Shown: piece after piece, positions 29,406 to 37,870 of the stretch
Position numbering within the stretch: position 1 is the first letter of the stretch
How the letters are laid out: each line of letters begins with the position of its first letter
From: Ensifer adhaerens
GTDB lineage: Bacteria > Pseudomonadota > Alphaproteobacteria > Rhizobiales > Rhizobiaceae
Direction of reading: 5' to 3'
Length of the DNA: 64,000 nucleotides
Assembly: GCF_013283195.1 (NCBI RefSeq)
Contig: NZ_JABEKT010000001.1
Span: 2,018,509-2,082,508 of the forward strand
Program-made: the position numbers and the translations under genes
Notes under the pieces: generated by a model
The model's database searches: none
What the model was told of the DNA's origin: nothing
Seen by the model: only the letters and a program-made list of their open reading frames with translations

Positions 29406-29430
29406 GTTGTCACGATTGGATGGTGACAAC
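29406..29430 (+). other. Hairpin upstream of rpoA
   Basis: GTTGTCAC (29406-29413) pairs perfectly with GTGACAAC (29423-29430) around a 9-base loop. It ends 4 bases before the GGAAGG ribosome binding site of rpoA and could influence translation initiation or mark an RNA processing site. Confidence 0.4.
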
Positions 29431-29448
29431 GAACGGAAGGCACAAAAC

Positions 29449-30459
29449 ATGATCCAGAAAAATTGGCAGGAACTGATCAAGCCGAACAAGGTGGAGTTCA
29501 TCTCCTCGGGCCGCACCAAGGCAACGTTGGTCGCGGAACCGCTTGAACGCGGCTTTGGTCTGACGCTCGGCAACGCGCTTCGTCGCGTGCTGTTGTCGTC
29601 GCTTCGCGGTGCTGCTGTCACCGCGGTGCAGATCGACGGCGTCCTGCATGAGTTCTCCTCTATCCCGGGCGTCCGGGAAGACGTGACGGACATCGTGCTC
29701 AACATCAAGGAAATCGCCATCAAGATGGATGGCGACGACGCAAAGCGCATGGTTGTGCGCAAGCAGGGTCCGGGCGTTGTAACCGCCGGTGACATCCAGA
29801 CGGTTGGCGACATCGAAATCCTCAACCCGAACCATGTGATCTGCACCCTCGACGAGGGCGCTGAAATCCGCATGGAGTTCACCGTCAACAACGGCAAGGG
29901 CTACGTTCCGGCTGACCGCAACCGTTCGGAAGATGCTCCGATCGGCCTCATCCCGGTCGACAGCCTGTACTCGCCGGTCAAGAAGGTCTCGTACAAGGTG
30001 GAAAACACCCGCGAAGGCCAGGTTCTTGATTATGACAAGCTGACGATGTCCATCGAGACGGACGGTTCCGTCACCGGTGAAGATGCGATCGCGTTTGCGG
30101 CCCGTATCCTTCAGGACCAGCTGTCGGTTTTCGTCAACTTCGACGAGCCGCAGAAGGAAGCAGAGGAAGAGGCTGTCACCGAACTCGCCTTCAACCCGGC
30201 GCTTCTCAAGAAGGTCGACGAACTGGAGCTTTCCGTCCGTTCGGCCAACTGCCTGAAGAACGACAACATCGTCTACATTGGCGACCTCATTCAGAAGACC
30301 GAAGCAGAAATGCTCCGCACGCCGAATTTTGGTCGCAAGTCGCTGAACGAAATCAAGGAAGTTCTCGCTTCCATGGGCCTCCACCTCGGCATGGAAGTGC
30401 CGTCCTGGCCGCCTGAGAACATCGAAGATCTCGCCAAGCGTTACGAAGACCAATACTAA
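29449..30459 (+). CDS. rpoA: DNA-directed RNA polymerase subunit alpha
   Basis: The alpha subunit dimer is the assembly platform of RNA polymerase and its C-terminal domain binds UP elements and activators. The ATG at 29449 is chosen for GGAAGG at 29434-29439 and the family start [17 protein letters not shown]; a TTG at 29407 is a poor alternative. The protein has 336 residues. The N-terminal domain holds [20 protein letters not shown] near 31-50; the C-terminal domain has [15 protein letters not shown] and the [14 protein letters not shown] helix near 285-300. rplQ follows after 44 bases. Confidence 0.99.
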   Translation: MIQKNWQELIKPNKVEFISSGRTKATLVAEPLERGFGLTLGNALRRVLLSSLRGAAVTAVQIDGVLHEFSSIPGVREDVTDIVLNIKEIAIKMDGDDAKRMVVRKQGPGVVTAGDIQTVGDIEILNPNHVICTLDEGAEIRMEFTVNNGKGYVPADRNRSEDAPIGLIPVDSLYSPVKKVSYKVENTREGQVLDYDKLTMSIETDGSVTGEDAIAFAARILQDQLSVFVNFDEPQKEAEEEAVTELAFNPALLKKVDELELSVRSANCLKNDNIVYIGDLIQKTEAEMLRTPNFGRKSLNEIKEVLASMGLHLGMEVPSWPPENIEDLAKRYEDQY

Positions 30460-30503
30460 CCATTAGACTGCGGGCAGATGCCTGCAAGTGAAGGAGAATA
30501 GCA

Positions 30504-30929
30504 ATGCGCCACGGTAAAGCCGGCCGCAAGCTGAATAGAACCGCCAGCCACCGCAAGGCGATGTTTGCCAACATGGCAGCTTCGCTGATCGAGCACGAGC
30601 AGATCGTTACGACCCTGCCGAAGGCTAAGGAAATCCGCCCGATCGTTGAAAAGCTCGTCACCCTCGGCAAGCGCGGCGACCTGCATGCTCGTCGTCAGGC
30701 GATCTCGCAGATCCGCGACGCTGTTGTCGTTGCCAAGCTGTTCGACACGATCGCTTCGCGCTACGCCACCCGCAACGGCGGCTACCTGCGTATCATGAAG
30801 GCTGGCTTCCGCCAGGGCGACAACGCTGCTCTCGCCGTCATCGAATTCGTTGACCGCGACACCGATGCAAAGGGTGCGAAGGATCGCGCTCGCGTCGCAG
30901 CTGAAGCTGACGCCGCAGAAGCAGCCTGA
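30504..30929 (+). CDS. rplQ: 50S ribosomal protein L17
   Basis: L17 (141 residues) is located near the tunnel exit. [40 protein letters not shown] and [18 protein letters not shown] are diagnostic. The C-terminal 20 residues form an Ala/Asp/Glu-rich tail as in other alphaproteobacteria. AAGGAGAATAGC precedes the ATG. It is the last gene of the ribosomal supercluster and is followed by a strong terminator. Confidence 0.97.
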   Translation: MRHGKAGRKLNRTASHRKAMFANMAASLIEHEQIVTTLPKAKEIRPIVEKLVTLGKRGDLHARRQAISQIRDAVVVAKLFDTIASRYATRNGGYLRIMKAGFRQGDNAALAVIEFVDRDTDAKGAKDRARVAAEADAAEAA

Positions 30930-30954
30930 TTATTTCAGGCTGATTGAATTGAAA

Positions 30955-30987
30955 GCGGCCGAGTGTTCGTCACCCGGCCGCTTTTTT
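30955..30987 (+). terminator. Terminator of the alpha operon
   Basis: GCGGCCG (30955-30961) pairs with CGGCCGC (30975-30981), with an inner partial stem, followed by six T bases (30982-30987). It lies 25 bases after the rplQ stop. From here to 31214 (227 bases) I see no convincing gene. Confidence 0.8.
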
Positions 30988-31214
30988 ATGTCCGATCATT
31001 CGGTGAGGCCGCGTCTTACAGCCAGACCATCAGCCTCGCTGATCGGGACGTACAGACACTGCGCCGCCGATCCGCTTGCGAATGTAACCAGCACGCCTAC
31101 CGCCGTGGTCAACGGCCAGAGGCAGTGCCAGGTTGAGGGTCTCTTGCAGTGGAATTGTCCGACAGGGCCATCTATGCCCGACGGCTTCTGTTGGCCCCAA
31201 GAGGCCAATGGGCC

Positions 31215-31814
31215 TCATATCGAGGCTGGCACACATAAACCGTCGACGAAGGAAAATACACCGTCATGGAGGCGATAGAAGCCGTCTTGCGGGACCGGGA
31301 GTTCCAGCATTTCTCGTTTCGATAGGCCTGCGTAGACGCCTCGGATAATTCGCCCGAACAAGCCGTGTGATATCGCTATCGTCGGACGCCCGATATCTGC
31401 AATCCATGCTTTCGCACGGTTGCAAGCATGGTCGAAGTTCTCACCATCAGGTGATTTGAAATACCAATCGAAAGCATCGGAACCGTCGAGATAGCCGGGG
31501 AACTCCGAGTTGATCTCAAATGTGGTCATCCCGTCCCATGAGCCAAGCGTGACCTCCATGAGCCGGGCATCTTCGCTGCTTGGGACGGAAAGCACACGTT
31601 GAACCCTGCGCGCGGTCTCGCGAGTTCTGCCAAGGGGACTGACTTCCATCACGGACGACTGAGCGGCATCAGCGATCTCGTGAAAGAGAATTCTTGCGAC
31701 GAAATCTGCCTGATCGATACCGCTCGGAGTAAGTGACGAGTCCATTTGGCCCTGAAACCTCCCGAGTGTGTTCCAAATGGTTTCACCATGCCGCAACAGG
31801 TAAATATTCGACAC
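31215..31814 (-). CDS. Histidine phosphatase family protein
   Basis: The 199-residue protein belongs to the phosphoglycerate mutase/histidine phosphatase superfamily. The catalytic motif YLLRHGETIWN is at residues 5-15 with His9 as the phosphate acceptor; the second arginine follows in SPLGRTRETARR near 59-70; Glu of LMEVTLGSWDGM near 84-95 and the second histidine in AISHGLFGR near 147-155 complete the site. There is no signal peptide, so it should be cytosolic. The substrate cannot be read from the sequence; close families include alpha-ribazole phosphatase and broad-specificity phosphatases, but no cobalamin gene is nearby. It is a single gene on the minus strand facing rplQ. Confidence 0.85.
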   Translation of the reverse strand: MSNIYLLRHGETIWNTLGRFQGQMDSSLTPSGIDQADFVARILFHEIADAAQSSVMEVSPLGRTRETARRVQRVLSVPSSEDARLMEVTLGSWDGMTTFEINSEFPGYLDGSDAFDWYFKSPDGENFDHACNRAKAWIADIGRPTIAISHGLFGRIIRGVYAGLSKREMLELPVPQDGFYRLHDGVFSFVDGLCVPASI

Positions 31815-31963
31815 GCGAATGCCCCTCTTAAACGACTAAATACAAGAATGGACATTCGCATGGCCGATTGATGACCGCAATTGGCGCGAAGCGGCCGTCC
31901 CGTCATGGCGGCAGTCTTCGATACGGCATGACGGATCTTGTTCAAGGTACAGCAGGGTACCGC

Positions 31964-32617
31964 CTACGCTACGGCATCCTTTGCGTGTCGGTGCGGCGGG
32001 TTGGCCTGCCGTTTGCGCTTCAGATAGGGCTTGCGCACCAGCCGCCATCCCAAAAGCAAGGCGACGAGCGCGAGATAGGTCATCTGCTCGAGACCGACCA
32101 CCTTCACCGACATGGCAAAATGCAATGCACCCGCCGCAGCGATGACATAGGCGAGCTTGTGCAACTGGTTCCAGCGGCTGCCAAGGCGTCGGATCGACCA
32201 ATTGTTCGATGTCAACGCCAGCGGAATGAGCATCACCAGACCGGCCATTCCGATGGTGATGAACGGGCGCCTGGAAATGTCGGCGATGATGGCGGGCATG
32301 TTCAAGACCTGGTCGAGCAGGAAATAGGCCAGGAAGTGCATGGCGACGTAGTAGAAGGCGAGCAGCCCGAGGGCACGTCGATAGCGCAGCCAGTTGATCC
32401 CGAAGAGGTCGCGGATCGGGGTGATCGCCAGCGTGGCGACCAGAAAGCGCAGCGCCCAGATGCCCAGCAGATGCTCGAATTCCTTGACCGGATTTCCCGG
32501 AAGCCGCCCGGCCGCGCCGAGATAGAAGGCAGCAAGCGCCGGACAGAGACCGAGCCAGTACAGTGCCCAGACGGACGCCGTGTGGAAGCGTTTTGGCAGG
32601 GCTGGCAGTTTGGCCAT
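31964..32617 (-). CDS. msrQ: Heme-binding membrane subunit MsrQ
   Basis: MsrQ (217 residues) is an inner membrane b-type heme protein that passes electrons from the quinone pool or a flavin reductase to MsrP. Six membrane segments are visible between residues 15 and 190, with candidate heme ligands His49 (EHLLG), His94 (VAMHFLAYF), His153 (LHKLAYV) and His166 (GALHFAMS). It lies two bases after the msrP stop on the same strand, so the pair is an operon. The C-terminus ends in a basic tail (KPYLKRKRQANPPHRHAK), expected in the cytosol. Old names are YedZ and, for the family, ferric reductase-like transmembrane protein. Confidence 0.93.
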   Translation of the reverse strand: MAKLPALPKRFHTASVWALYWLGLCPALAAFYLGAAGRLPGNPVKEFEHLLGIWALRFLVATLAITPIRDLFGINWLRYRRALGLLAFYYVAMHFLAYFLLDQVLNMPAIIADISRRPFITIGMAGLVMLIPLALTSNNWSIRRLGSRWNQLHKLAYVIAAAGALHFAMSVKVVGLEQMTYLALVALLLGWRLVRKPYLKRKRQANPPHRHAKDAVA

Positions 32618-32619
32618 GG

Positions 32620-33561
32620 TCAGAAATTCGCTTTCAGGTCCATGCCGGCATAAAGGCCGGCGACTTCGTCCGCATAGCCGTTGAAAGGCAGTGTGTCGCG
32701 CCGGTTGGCACCGAAGAAGCCGCCGCCGCCGATCCTGTTTTCTGTCGCCTGGCTCCAGCGCGGATGGTCGACGGCGGGGTTCACATTGGCGTAAAAGCCA
32801 TACTCGGTCGGCGCCGAGAGGTTCCAGGTCGAAGGTGGCGGTGTTTCCGTCAGCGAGATCCGCACGATCGACTTGATACCCTTGAAGCCGTATTTCCAGG
32901 GGGTGACGAGCCGGATCGGCGCGCCGTTCTGGTTGGGCAGGGTCTTGCCATAGACGCCGACCGAGAGAATGGTTAGCGGGTGACGGGCCTCGTCGAGGCG
33001 CAGGCCTTCGCGGTAGGGCCAGGGCAGCGGCTGGAAGAAGCCGGATTGGCCGGGCATTTGCTCCGGGCGCACCACGGTTTCGAACGAGACGTACTTGGCA
33101 CTACCAAGCGGCTCGACCTTGTCGAGGAGTGCCGCGAGCGGAAATCCGGTCCAGGGAATAACCATCGACCAGGCTTCGACGCACCGCATCCGATAGACAC
33201 GTTCCTCAAGTGGAAGCGCCAGAAGCTCCTCCAGCCCGAACTCCTTCGGCTTGGCGACGAGACCGTCGACCTTCACGGTCCACGGCGTCGGCTTGAATGC
33301 ATCCGAATTTGCGGCAGGATCGGCCTTGCCGGTCCCGAATTCGTAAAAATTGTTGTAGCCCGTGACGTCGGCTTCCGGTGTCAGATCTTCGTCGACGGTG
33401 TATTTGCCTTTTGGTGCCGCAAGGGCGGCCGCCTGGGCAGCACCCGCGCCCGCGCCGAGCAGGGCGCCAGCAGTCGTTGCCAGAAATGTGCGTCGTGAAA
33501 GAAAGCAGCGCTCCGGTGTGATTTCGGATGGTGCGATTCTCGGTGGACGATAGGCCGGCAT
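32620..33561 (-). CDS. msrP: Periplasmic methionine sulfoxide reductase MsrP, molybdoenzyme
   Basis: MsrP (313 residues) reduces oxidised methionine in periplasmic proteins using a molybdopterin cofactor. A twin-arginine signal [15 protein letters not shown] (residues 22-36) directs folded export. The molybdenum ligand is Cys127 in [20 protein letters not shown], which is the family signature. [19 protein letters not shown] near 210-228 is the second conserved block. The gene is first in msrP-msrQ. In other bacteria the operon answers to hypochlorite or reactive oxygen; no regulator gene is adjacent here. The divergently placed protease gene next to it also acts in periplasmic protein quality control. 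Confidence 0.95.
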   Translation of the reverse strand: MPAYRPPRIAPSEITPERCFLSRRTFLATTAGALLGAGAGAAQAAALAAPKGKYTVDEDLTPEADVTGYNNFYEFGTGKADPAANSDAFKPTPWTVKVDGLVAKPKEFGLEELLALPLEERVYRMRCVEAWSMVIPWTGFPLAALLDKVEPLGSAKYVSFETVVRPEQMPGQSGFFQPLPWPYREGLRLDEARHPLTILSVGVYGKTLPNQNGAPIRLVTPWKYGFKGIKSIVRISLTETPPPSTWNLSAPTEYGFYANVNPAVDHPRWSQATENRIGGGGFFGANRRDTLPFNGYADEVAGLYAGMDLKANF

Positions 33562-33759
33562 GATCTTTTCCGCTTTGAAGGTGTGGGTCTTGTCTGCTCA
33601 AACTGACCAGAGTTTCGATCACTGAGAAAGAGGCGGATAACCACGTTTTCGTGCGTTGCGCGTGATGCCAACTGATTTGCGTATGTCTTGGCGACGTTTG
33701 CCTTTTTTCCTGCGAAATCCTATCTGAACGTAGCCGCGACGAATAGGAGAATGCGTCAT

Positions 33760-35157
33760 ATGATCTTTGGTTCAAGAGCGCTTGCAACGCTCGTTCTTGC
33801 TGTCTCTCTGTCCTGTCCGGCAATTGCTCAGGATGCGAAGACCGTGCCGCAATCGCGCACGGAAATGCAGCTTTCCTTCGCGCCGTTGGTCAAGCAGACA
33901 GCGAACGCTGTGGTCAATGTCTATGCCGAGCGCGTGGTAGAGCGTCGATCGATCTTCTCGGGCGATCCCTTCTTCGAGGAGTTCTTCGGGCAGCGCATGC
34001 CAAACCGCAGTGAGAAGCAGTCATCGCTCGGTTCCGGGGTGATCGTCGGCAAGAACGGCATCGTCGTCACCAACAATCACGTGATCGAAGGCGCCGACGA
34101 CATCAAGGTGGCGCTCGCCGATGGCCGTGAATATCCCTGCAAGATCATGCTCAAGGATGATCGCCTCGATCTCGCGGTGCTGAAGATCCAGTCCGATGGG
34201 CCGTTCGACGTCATTCCGATTGGCGATTCTGACGCGGTCGAGGTCGGCGACATCGTGCTGGCGATCGGCAATCCCTTCGGCGTCGGCCAGACCGTAACCA
34301 GCGGCATCGTTTCGGCGCTTGCGCGCAATCAGGTGTCGTCGGGCGATTTCGGCTTCTTCATCCAGACGGACGCGGCCATCAACCCCGGCAATTCCGGCGG
34401 CGGCCTGATTGACATGAACGGCGCGTTGATCGGCATCAATACCGCAATCTTCTCCAAGGGTGGCGGCTCCAACGGCGTCGGCTTTGCCATTCCGGCCAAT
34501 CTGGTGAAGGTTTTTGTCGCATCCGCCGAGGGCGGCAATGGCTCGTTCGTGCGTCCATTCATCGGCGCGTCTTTTGAGCCTGTGACATCGGAAGTCGCAG
34601 AAGCGCTCGGGCTCGATCGTGCGCGTGGTGCGCTCGTGACCGCCGTTGTCAATGGTGGGCCGGCGGCCTCGGCCGGGATCAAGCCGGGGCAGGTGATCAC
34701 GGCCGTCAATGGTATCGCCGTCGAACATCCCGATGCTCTTGGCTATCGCTTGACCACCGTCGGCATCGGCCATGAGGCGCGCGTCACGGTTTCGGAAAAC
34801 GGCAAGCCGCACGATGTCAGCCTGAAGCTCAACCGGGCACCGGAGACGTCGCCGCGTGATGAACGGCTTATTGAGGGCCGCAATCCGTTTGCCGGTGCAG
34901 TTGTCGCAAATCTCTCGCCTCGACTGGCGGAGGAGCTGCGCCTGTCGACCTCGTTGCAGGGTGTCGTCGTGACCGAAATCAACCGCGGCTCGCCCGCCGC
35001 ACGCATCGGCCTGGCGCCGAAGGATATCATCCGGTCCGTCAACGGGGCTGCGATCGACAGCTCGAAGACGCTGGAAAGCGTCATGGGCGAGGGTGCCTCC
35101 TTCTGGCGCGTTGAAATTGAGCGTGACGGCCAGATCATTCGTCAGTTCTTCCGATGA
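33760..35157 (+). CDS. DegP/HtrA-like periplasmic serine protease
   Basis: The protein (465 residues) is an HtrA-family protease for misfolded or oxidised envelope proteins. I choose the ATG at 33760 because AGGAG (33745-33749) lies 10 bases upstream; an ATG at 33751 is almost touching it. Residues 1-24 form a Sec signal peptide ending CPAIAQ. The catalytic triad is His near 107 (TNNHVIEG), Asp near 137 (RLDLAVLK) and Ser near 212 (NPGNSGGGLID). Two PDZ domains follow (about 255-345 and 365-465). Its stop overlaps the start of rarA by four bases, so both are translated from one mRNA. The HtrA-RarA pairing is also seen in other alphaproteobacteria. Confidence 0.93.
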   Translation: MIFGSRALATLVLAVSLSCPAIAQDAKTVPQSRTEMQLSFAPLVKQTANAVVNVYAERVVERRSIFSGDPFFEEFFGQRMPNRSEKQSSLGSGVIVGKNGIVVTNNHVIEGADDIKVALADGREYPCKIMLKDDRLDLAVLKIQSDGPFDVIPIGDSDAVEVGDIVLAIGNPFGVGQTVTSGIVSALARNQVSSGDFGFFIQTDAAINPGNSGGGLIDMNGALIGINTAIFSKGGGSNGVGFAIPANLVKVFVASAEGGNGSFVRPFIGASFEPVTSEVAEALGLDRARGALVTAVVNGGPAASAGIKPGQVITAVNGIAVEHPDALGYRLTTVGIGHEARVTVSENGKPHDVSLKLNRAPETSPRDERLIEGRNPFAGAVVANLSPRLAEELRLSTSLQGVVVTEINRGSPAARIGLAPKDIIRSVNGAAIDSSKTLESVMGEGASFWRVEIERDGQIIRQFFR

Positions 35158-36461
35158 GTGACCTCTTCTCCTCCTCGGAACCGCCGGAAATGACCTCGGC
35201 AAGGCCGCTTGCCGATCGTCTGCGTCCACGCACGCTGTCCGAAGTCACCGGCCAGGAGCATCTGACGGGCGAGGACGGCGTGCTGACGCGCATGATTGCA
35301 TCGGGATCGCTCGGCTCGATGATCTTCTGGGGGCCGCCCGGTACCGGCAAGACGACGGTTGCGCGATTGCTGTCGGGCGAGGCGGGGCTGGCTTTCGAGC
35401 AGATCTCGGCGATCTTTTCCGGTGTCGCAGATCTCAAGAAGGTTTTCGAATCGGCGCGGGCGCGGCGGATGTCCGGCCGGCAGACCTTGCTGTTCGTCGA
35501 CGAGATCCACCGTTTCAACCGTGCGCAGCAGGATAGCTTCCTGCCTGTGATGGAAGACGGCACGGTCATTCTGGTTGGGGCAACGACGGAGAACCCATCC
35601 TTCGAACTCAACGCCGCTCTCTTGTCGCGCGCTCGCGTTCTGACGTTCAAGCCGCATGGTGAAGAGAGCCTGCAGGAATTGCTGAAGCGCGCGGAAGAAA
35701 CGGAAGGCAAGCCGCTGCCGCTCGACGCGGACGCCCGAGCAAGCCTCATTCGCATGGCCGATGGCGACGGCAGGGCATCGCTGACTTTGGCCGAAGAAGT
35801 CTGGCGTGCGGCGCGACGCGACGAGATCTTCGACGTCGAAGCGCTGCAGCGGATCGTGCAGCGGCGAGCGCCCGTCTACGACAAGGGCCAGGACGGTCAC
35901 TACAACCTGATCTCGGCGCTGCATAAATCGGTGCGCGGCTCTGACCCGGATGCCGCCCTCTATTATCTCTGCCGGATGTTCGATGCCGGCGAGGACCCGC
36001 TCTATCTCGGAAGGCGCCTCGTTCGCATGGCGGTGGAGGATATCGGCCTTGCAGATCCCCAGGCGCTGGCAATCTGCAATGCCGCCAAGGACGCCTACGA
36101 TTACCTCGGCTCGCCGGAAGGAGAGCTGGCGCTCGCCCAGGCCTGCGTCTATCTCGCGACATCGCCGAAATCGAACGGCGTTTACATGGCCTATAAGGCC
36201 GCCATGCGGGCTGCCAAGGAAAACGGTTCTCTGCTGCCACCGAAGCATATTCTCAACGCGCCGACCAAGCTGATGAAGGGTGAGGGTTACGGCGACGGCT
36301 ACCGCTACGACCACGACGAGCCGGATGCGTTCTCGGGCCAGGACTATTTCCCGGAAAAGATGGGGCGCAGAACTTTCTACGATCCGCCGGAGCGAGGCTT
36401 CGAGCGCGAGATCCGCAAACGATTGGAATGGTGGGCAAAGCTGCGTCGCGAGCGAAGCTAA
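35154..36461 (+). CDS. rarA: AAA+ ATPase RarA/MgsA, replication-associated
   Basis: RarA (435 residues, also MgsA) is a clamp-loader-like ATPase working at stalled replication forks with SSB and RecA. Walker A is WGPPGTGKTTVARLL near residues 59-73 and Walker B is LLFVDEIHRFN near 113-123; GATTENPSFELNAALLSRAR holds sensor 1 and the arginine finger. The C-terminal part, with SALHKSVRGSDPDAALYYL and MAVEDIGLADPQAL, is the tetramerisation domain specific for this family (WRNIP1 in eukaryotes). It overlaps the upstream protease gene by ATGA. Start and length are standard. Confidence 0.96.
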   Translation: MSDLFSSSEPPEMTSARPLADRLRPRTLSEVTGQEHLTGEDGVLTRMIASGSLGSMIFWGPPGTGKTTVARLLSGEAGLAFEQISAIFSGVADLKKVFESARARRMSGRQTLLFVDEIHRFNRAQQDSFLPVMEDGTVILVGATTENPSFELNAALLSRARVLTFKPHGEESLQELLKRAEETEGKPLPLDADARASLIRMADGDGRASLTLAEEVWRAARRDEIFDVEALQRIVQRRAPVYDKGQDGHYNLISALHKSVRGSDPDAALYYLCRMFDAGEDPLYLGRRLVRMAVEDIGLADPQALAICNAAKDAYDYLGSPEGELALAQACVYLATSPKSNGVYMAYKAAMRAAKENGSLLPPKHILNAPTKLMKGEGYGDGYRYDHDEPDAFSGQDYFPEKMGRRTFYDPPERGFEREIRKRLEWWAKLRRERS

Positions 36462-36640
36462 GAGACAATTGGGACCTGGTCCAAGACGGAATGCTCGGGG
36501 CGCTCCATCCCCGGTCCCAAGTATCGCGAGGCCGAAAACCGCTTCAACTTTGGAAAGAACCAAGCATTGCCGGTCGTGCAGGGCTGGTTTGCCGCGGCAT
36601 ATCTTGCTGTCGCCCGCGAACCATGAGATAGAGACCGTGT
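36462..36640 (+). other. Structured spacer after rarA
   Basis: TTGGGACC (36469-36476) can pair with GGTCCCAA (36513-36520) with GGGG (36497-36500) and CCCC (36509-36512) forming an inner stem. The same TTGGGACC can alternatively pair with the adjacent GGTCCAA. No T-run follows. The stretch may end the rarA mRNA; no gene is present and no clear promoter for sugE was identified. Confidence 0.35.
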
Positions 36641-36707
36641 TGCAGACGGCTGCACGGTATTGGATACCGAACATCCGCGGGGACGGCCTCGCTCCACTCT
36701 CTAGGAG
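36635..36707 (+). promoter_or_regulatory. Guanidine-II (mini-ykkC) riboswitch upstream of sugE
   Basis: Two small hairpins each expose an ACGG loop, the defining feature of the guanidine-II class. Hairpin 1 has the stem TGCAG (36641-36645) with CTGCA (36650-36654) and loop ACGG (36646-36649). Hairpin 2 has the stem GCGGGG (36677-36682) with CCTCGC (36687-36692) and loop ACGG (36683-36686). The linker is 22 bases, inside the known range. The Shine-Dalgarno AGGAG (36703-36707) follows hairpin 2 by 10 bases, and CTCC at 36692-36695 could mask it in the absence of ligand, so control of translation is likely. The gene behind is the classic target, a guanidinium exporter of the SMR family. Confidence 0.88.
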
Positions 36708-36713
36708 TTTGAA

Positions 36714-37028
36714 ATGGCCTGGTTAATCCTCTTTCTTGCCGGCATCCTCGAAATCGGCTGGGCAATCGGTCTCAAATACACTGAAGGCTTTACGCGGTTG
36801 GTGCCGACGGTCCTGACCGCTGGATCGATGGTTGTCAGCATCGCCTTGCTTGGCCTTGCTGTCAGAACCCTGCCGCTCGGCACGGCCTACGCCGTCTGGA
36901 CCGGTATCGGCACTGTTGGCACCGTCATCCTCGGCATCGTTCTTTTCGCCGAACCGGCGACCTTTGTCCGTCTCGGCTGCATCGCGCTGATCGTCACCGG
37001 CATTGCCGGCCTGAAGCTTGCCGCCTAA
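36714..37028 (+). CDS. sugE: SugE/Gdx small multidrug resistance family guanidinium exporter
   Basis: The 104-residue protein has four hydrophobic segments and works as a dual-topology dimer in the inner membrane. Glu13 in [15 protein letters not shown] is the proton and substrate site. The motif [20 protein letters not shown] near 53-72 is typical of the SugE branch, which exports guanidinium in exchange for protons, rather than the EmrE drug-efflux branch. The guanidine-II riboswitch directly ahead of it supports this role strongly. AGGAG lies 6 bases before the ATG. A perfect 9-bp hairpin (37022-37042) covers the stop codon. Confidence 0.93.
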   Translation: MAWLILFLAGILEIGWAIGLKYTEGFTRLVPTVLTAGSMVVSIALLGLAVRTLPLGTAYAVWTGIGTVGTVILGIVLFAEPATFVRLGCIALIVTGIAGLKLAA

Positions 37029-37042
37029 CGCCACGTTAGGCG
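37022..37042 (+). other. Hairpin over the sugE stop codon
   Basis: CGCCTAACG (37022-37030) pairs perfectly with CGTTAGGCG (37034-37042), loop CCA. The sugE stop TAA is inside the left arm. No T-run follows. Confidence 0.45.
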
Positions 37043-37075
37043 CCTGCCGCTACGGCTTGGATATTACTGTATTCC

Positions 37076-37099
37076 GACGCACTGCTATCGCAGTGCGTC
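37076..37099 (-). other. Hairpin over the atp12 stop codon
   Basis: GACGCACTGC (37076-37085) pairs perfectly with GCAGTGCGTC (37090-37099), loop TATC. It covers the end of the minus-strand gene that follows and faces the hairpin at the end of sugE. Both probably protect mRNA 3' ends of the convergent genes. Confidence 0.45.
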
Positions 37100-37870
37100 G
37101 AGAACGGCTGCTGCCGCCTGCATCTCCTGCCAGCGGAGCTCGCGGCGCTTGAACGCTTCCTCGTCCGTGCCCCAATGCTCGATCTGCCAGTCTTCGTCGA
37201 CATGGGCAGCCGCCCAGGCCTGCTCGGCCGTCAGCCTGCCGGATGCGAAAGCGACCGCGAGCAGGGCGGAGCCTGTCAAAGTCGTGATTGTGTGGATGCA
37301 AGTGAGGCCGAGCGGCGTCGCGAAGGCGCGCAGGCTTTCGGCATAGGCGGTGATCGCCTCTTCTGGCTGTTCCTGGTGAATGACACCCTCGGCCAGAATG
37401 AAGCGAGCGCCGAGCGACTGGGCGGCCCATTCGAGCACAGGATTCCAGACGACGTTCTGCCGTTCGACGAGCCCTTCCGGACTGGACGCGCGGTAGCAGA
37501 TCAGGTCGGTTCCGGCAAACCGCAGAATGTCTTCGAAAACTGAGCGCTGGTCCTTCGCCACGCCGTCGAGCGCCGTGTTGGCGATACGGGTGACCGGCAT
37601 CTTGGCGGGATCGATGACCTCGGCCTGTGCGTCCCATTCGGCCGCCAGCATTTCGGCAAGCTTGAGGGTCGGGACGGCAAGGGGATGTTTGGCTGGCGTG
37701 CGAACCGGCCGGCCGTCGAGCAGGACGCTGTGGCCGCCGTCGTCCGCCACGCCAATGCTGACGTCCTTGTAGAAGCGCTTGGGCAGCGGCTTCAGCATCT
37801 GGATCTGCGCACGCCGGACCGGGTCCTCGTGGCTCAGCGCACCGATGAGTTCATCGCGAATATCAGGCAT
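37085..37870 (-). CDS. ATP12-type F1 ATPase assembly chaperone
   Basis: The 261-residue protein belongs to the ATP12 family, which in mitochondria binds the F1 alpha subunit during assembly of ATP synthase; alphaproteobacteria carry the bacterial form. The start at 37870 (MPDIRDELIGALSHEDPVRR) is preceded by GGATGGA. The segments KRFYKDVSIGVADDGGHSVLLDGR (in two conserved blocks), VDPAKMP-like VIDPAKMPVTRIANTALDGV and DEDWQIEHWGTDEEAFKRRE are the family markers. Its 5' end overlaps the HAD gene by eight bases, so translation is coupled to it. No ATP synthase gene is in this window. Confidence 0.9.
   Translation of the reverse strand: MPDIRDELIGALSHEDPVRRAQIQMLKPLPKRFYKDVSIGVADDGGHSVLLDGRPVRTPAKHPLAVPTLKLAEMLAAEWDAQAEVIDPAKMPVTRIANTALDGVAKDQRSVFEDILRFAGTDLICYRASSPEGLVERQNVVWNPVLEWAAQSLGARFILAEGVIHQEQPEEAITAYAESLRAFATPLGLTCIHTITTLTGSALLAVAFASGRLTAEQAWAAAHVDEDWQIEHWGTDEEAFKRRELRWQEMQAAAAVLDALR

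Noticed and set aside
30988-31278. Possible small genes on either strand between rplQ and the histidine phosphatase gene
   Set aside because: The minus frame starts only with TTG and the plus frame runs 64 bases into the phosphatase gene; neither has a ribosome binding site or a recognisable product.
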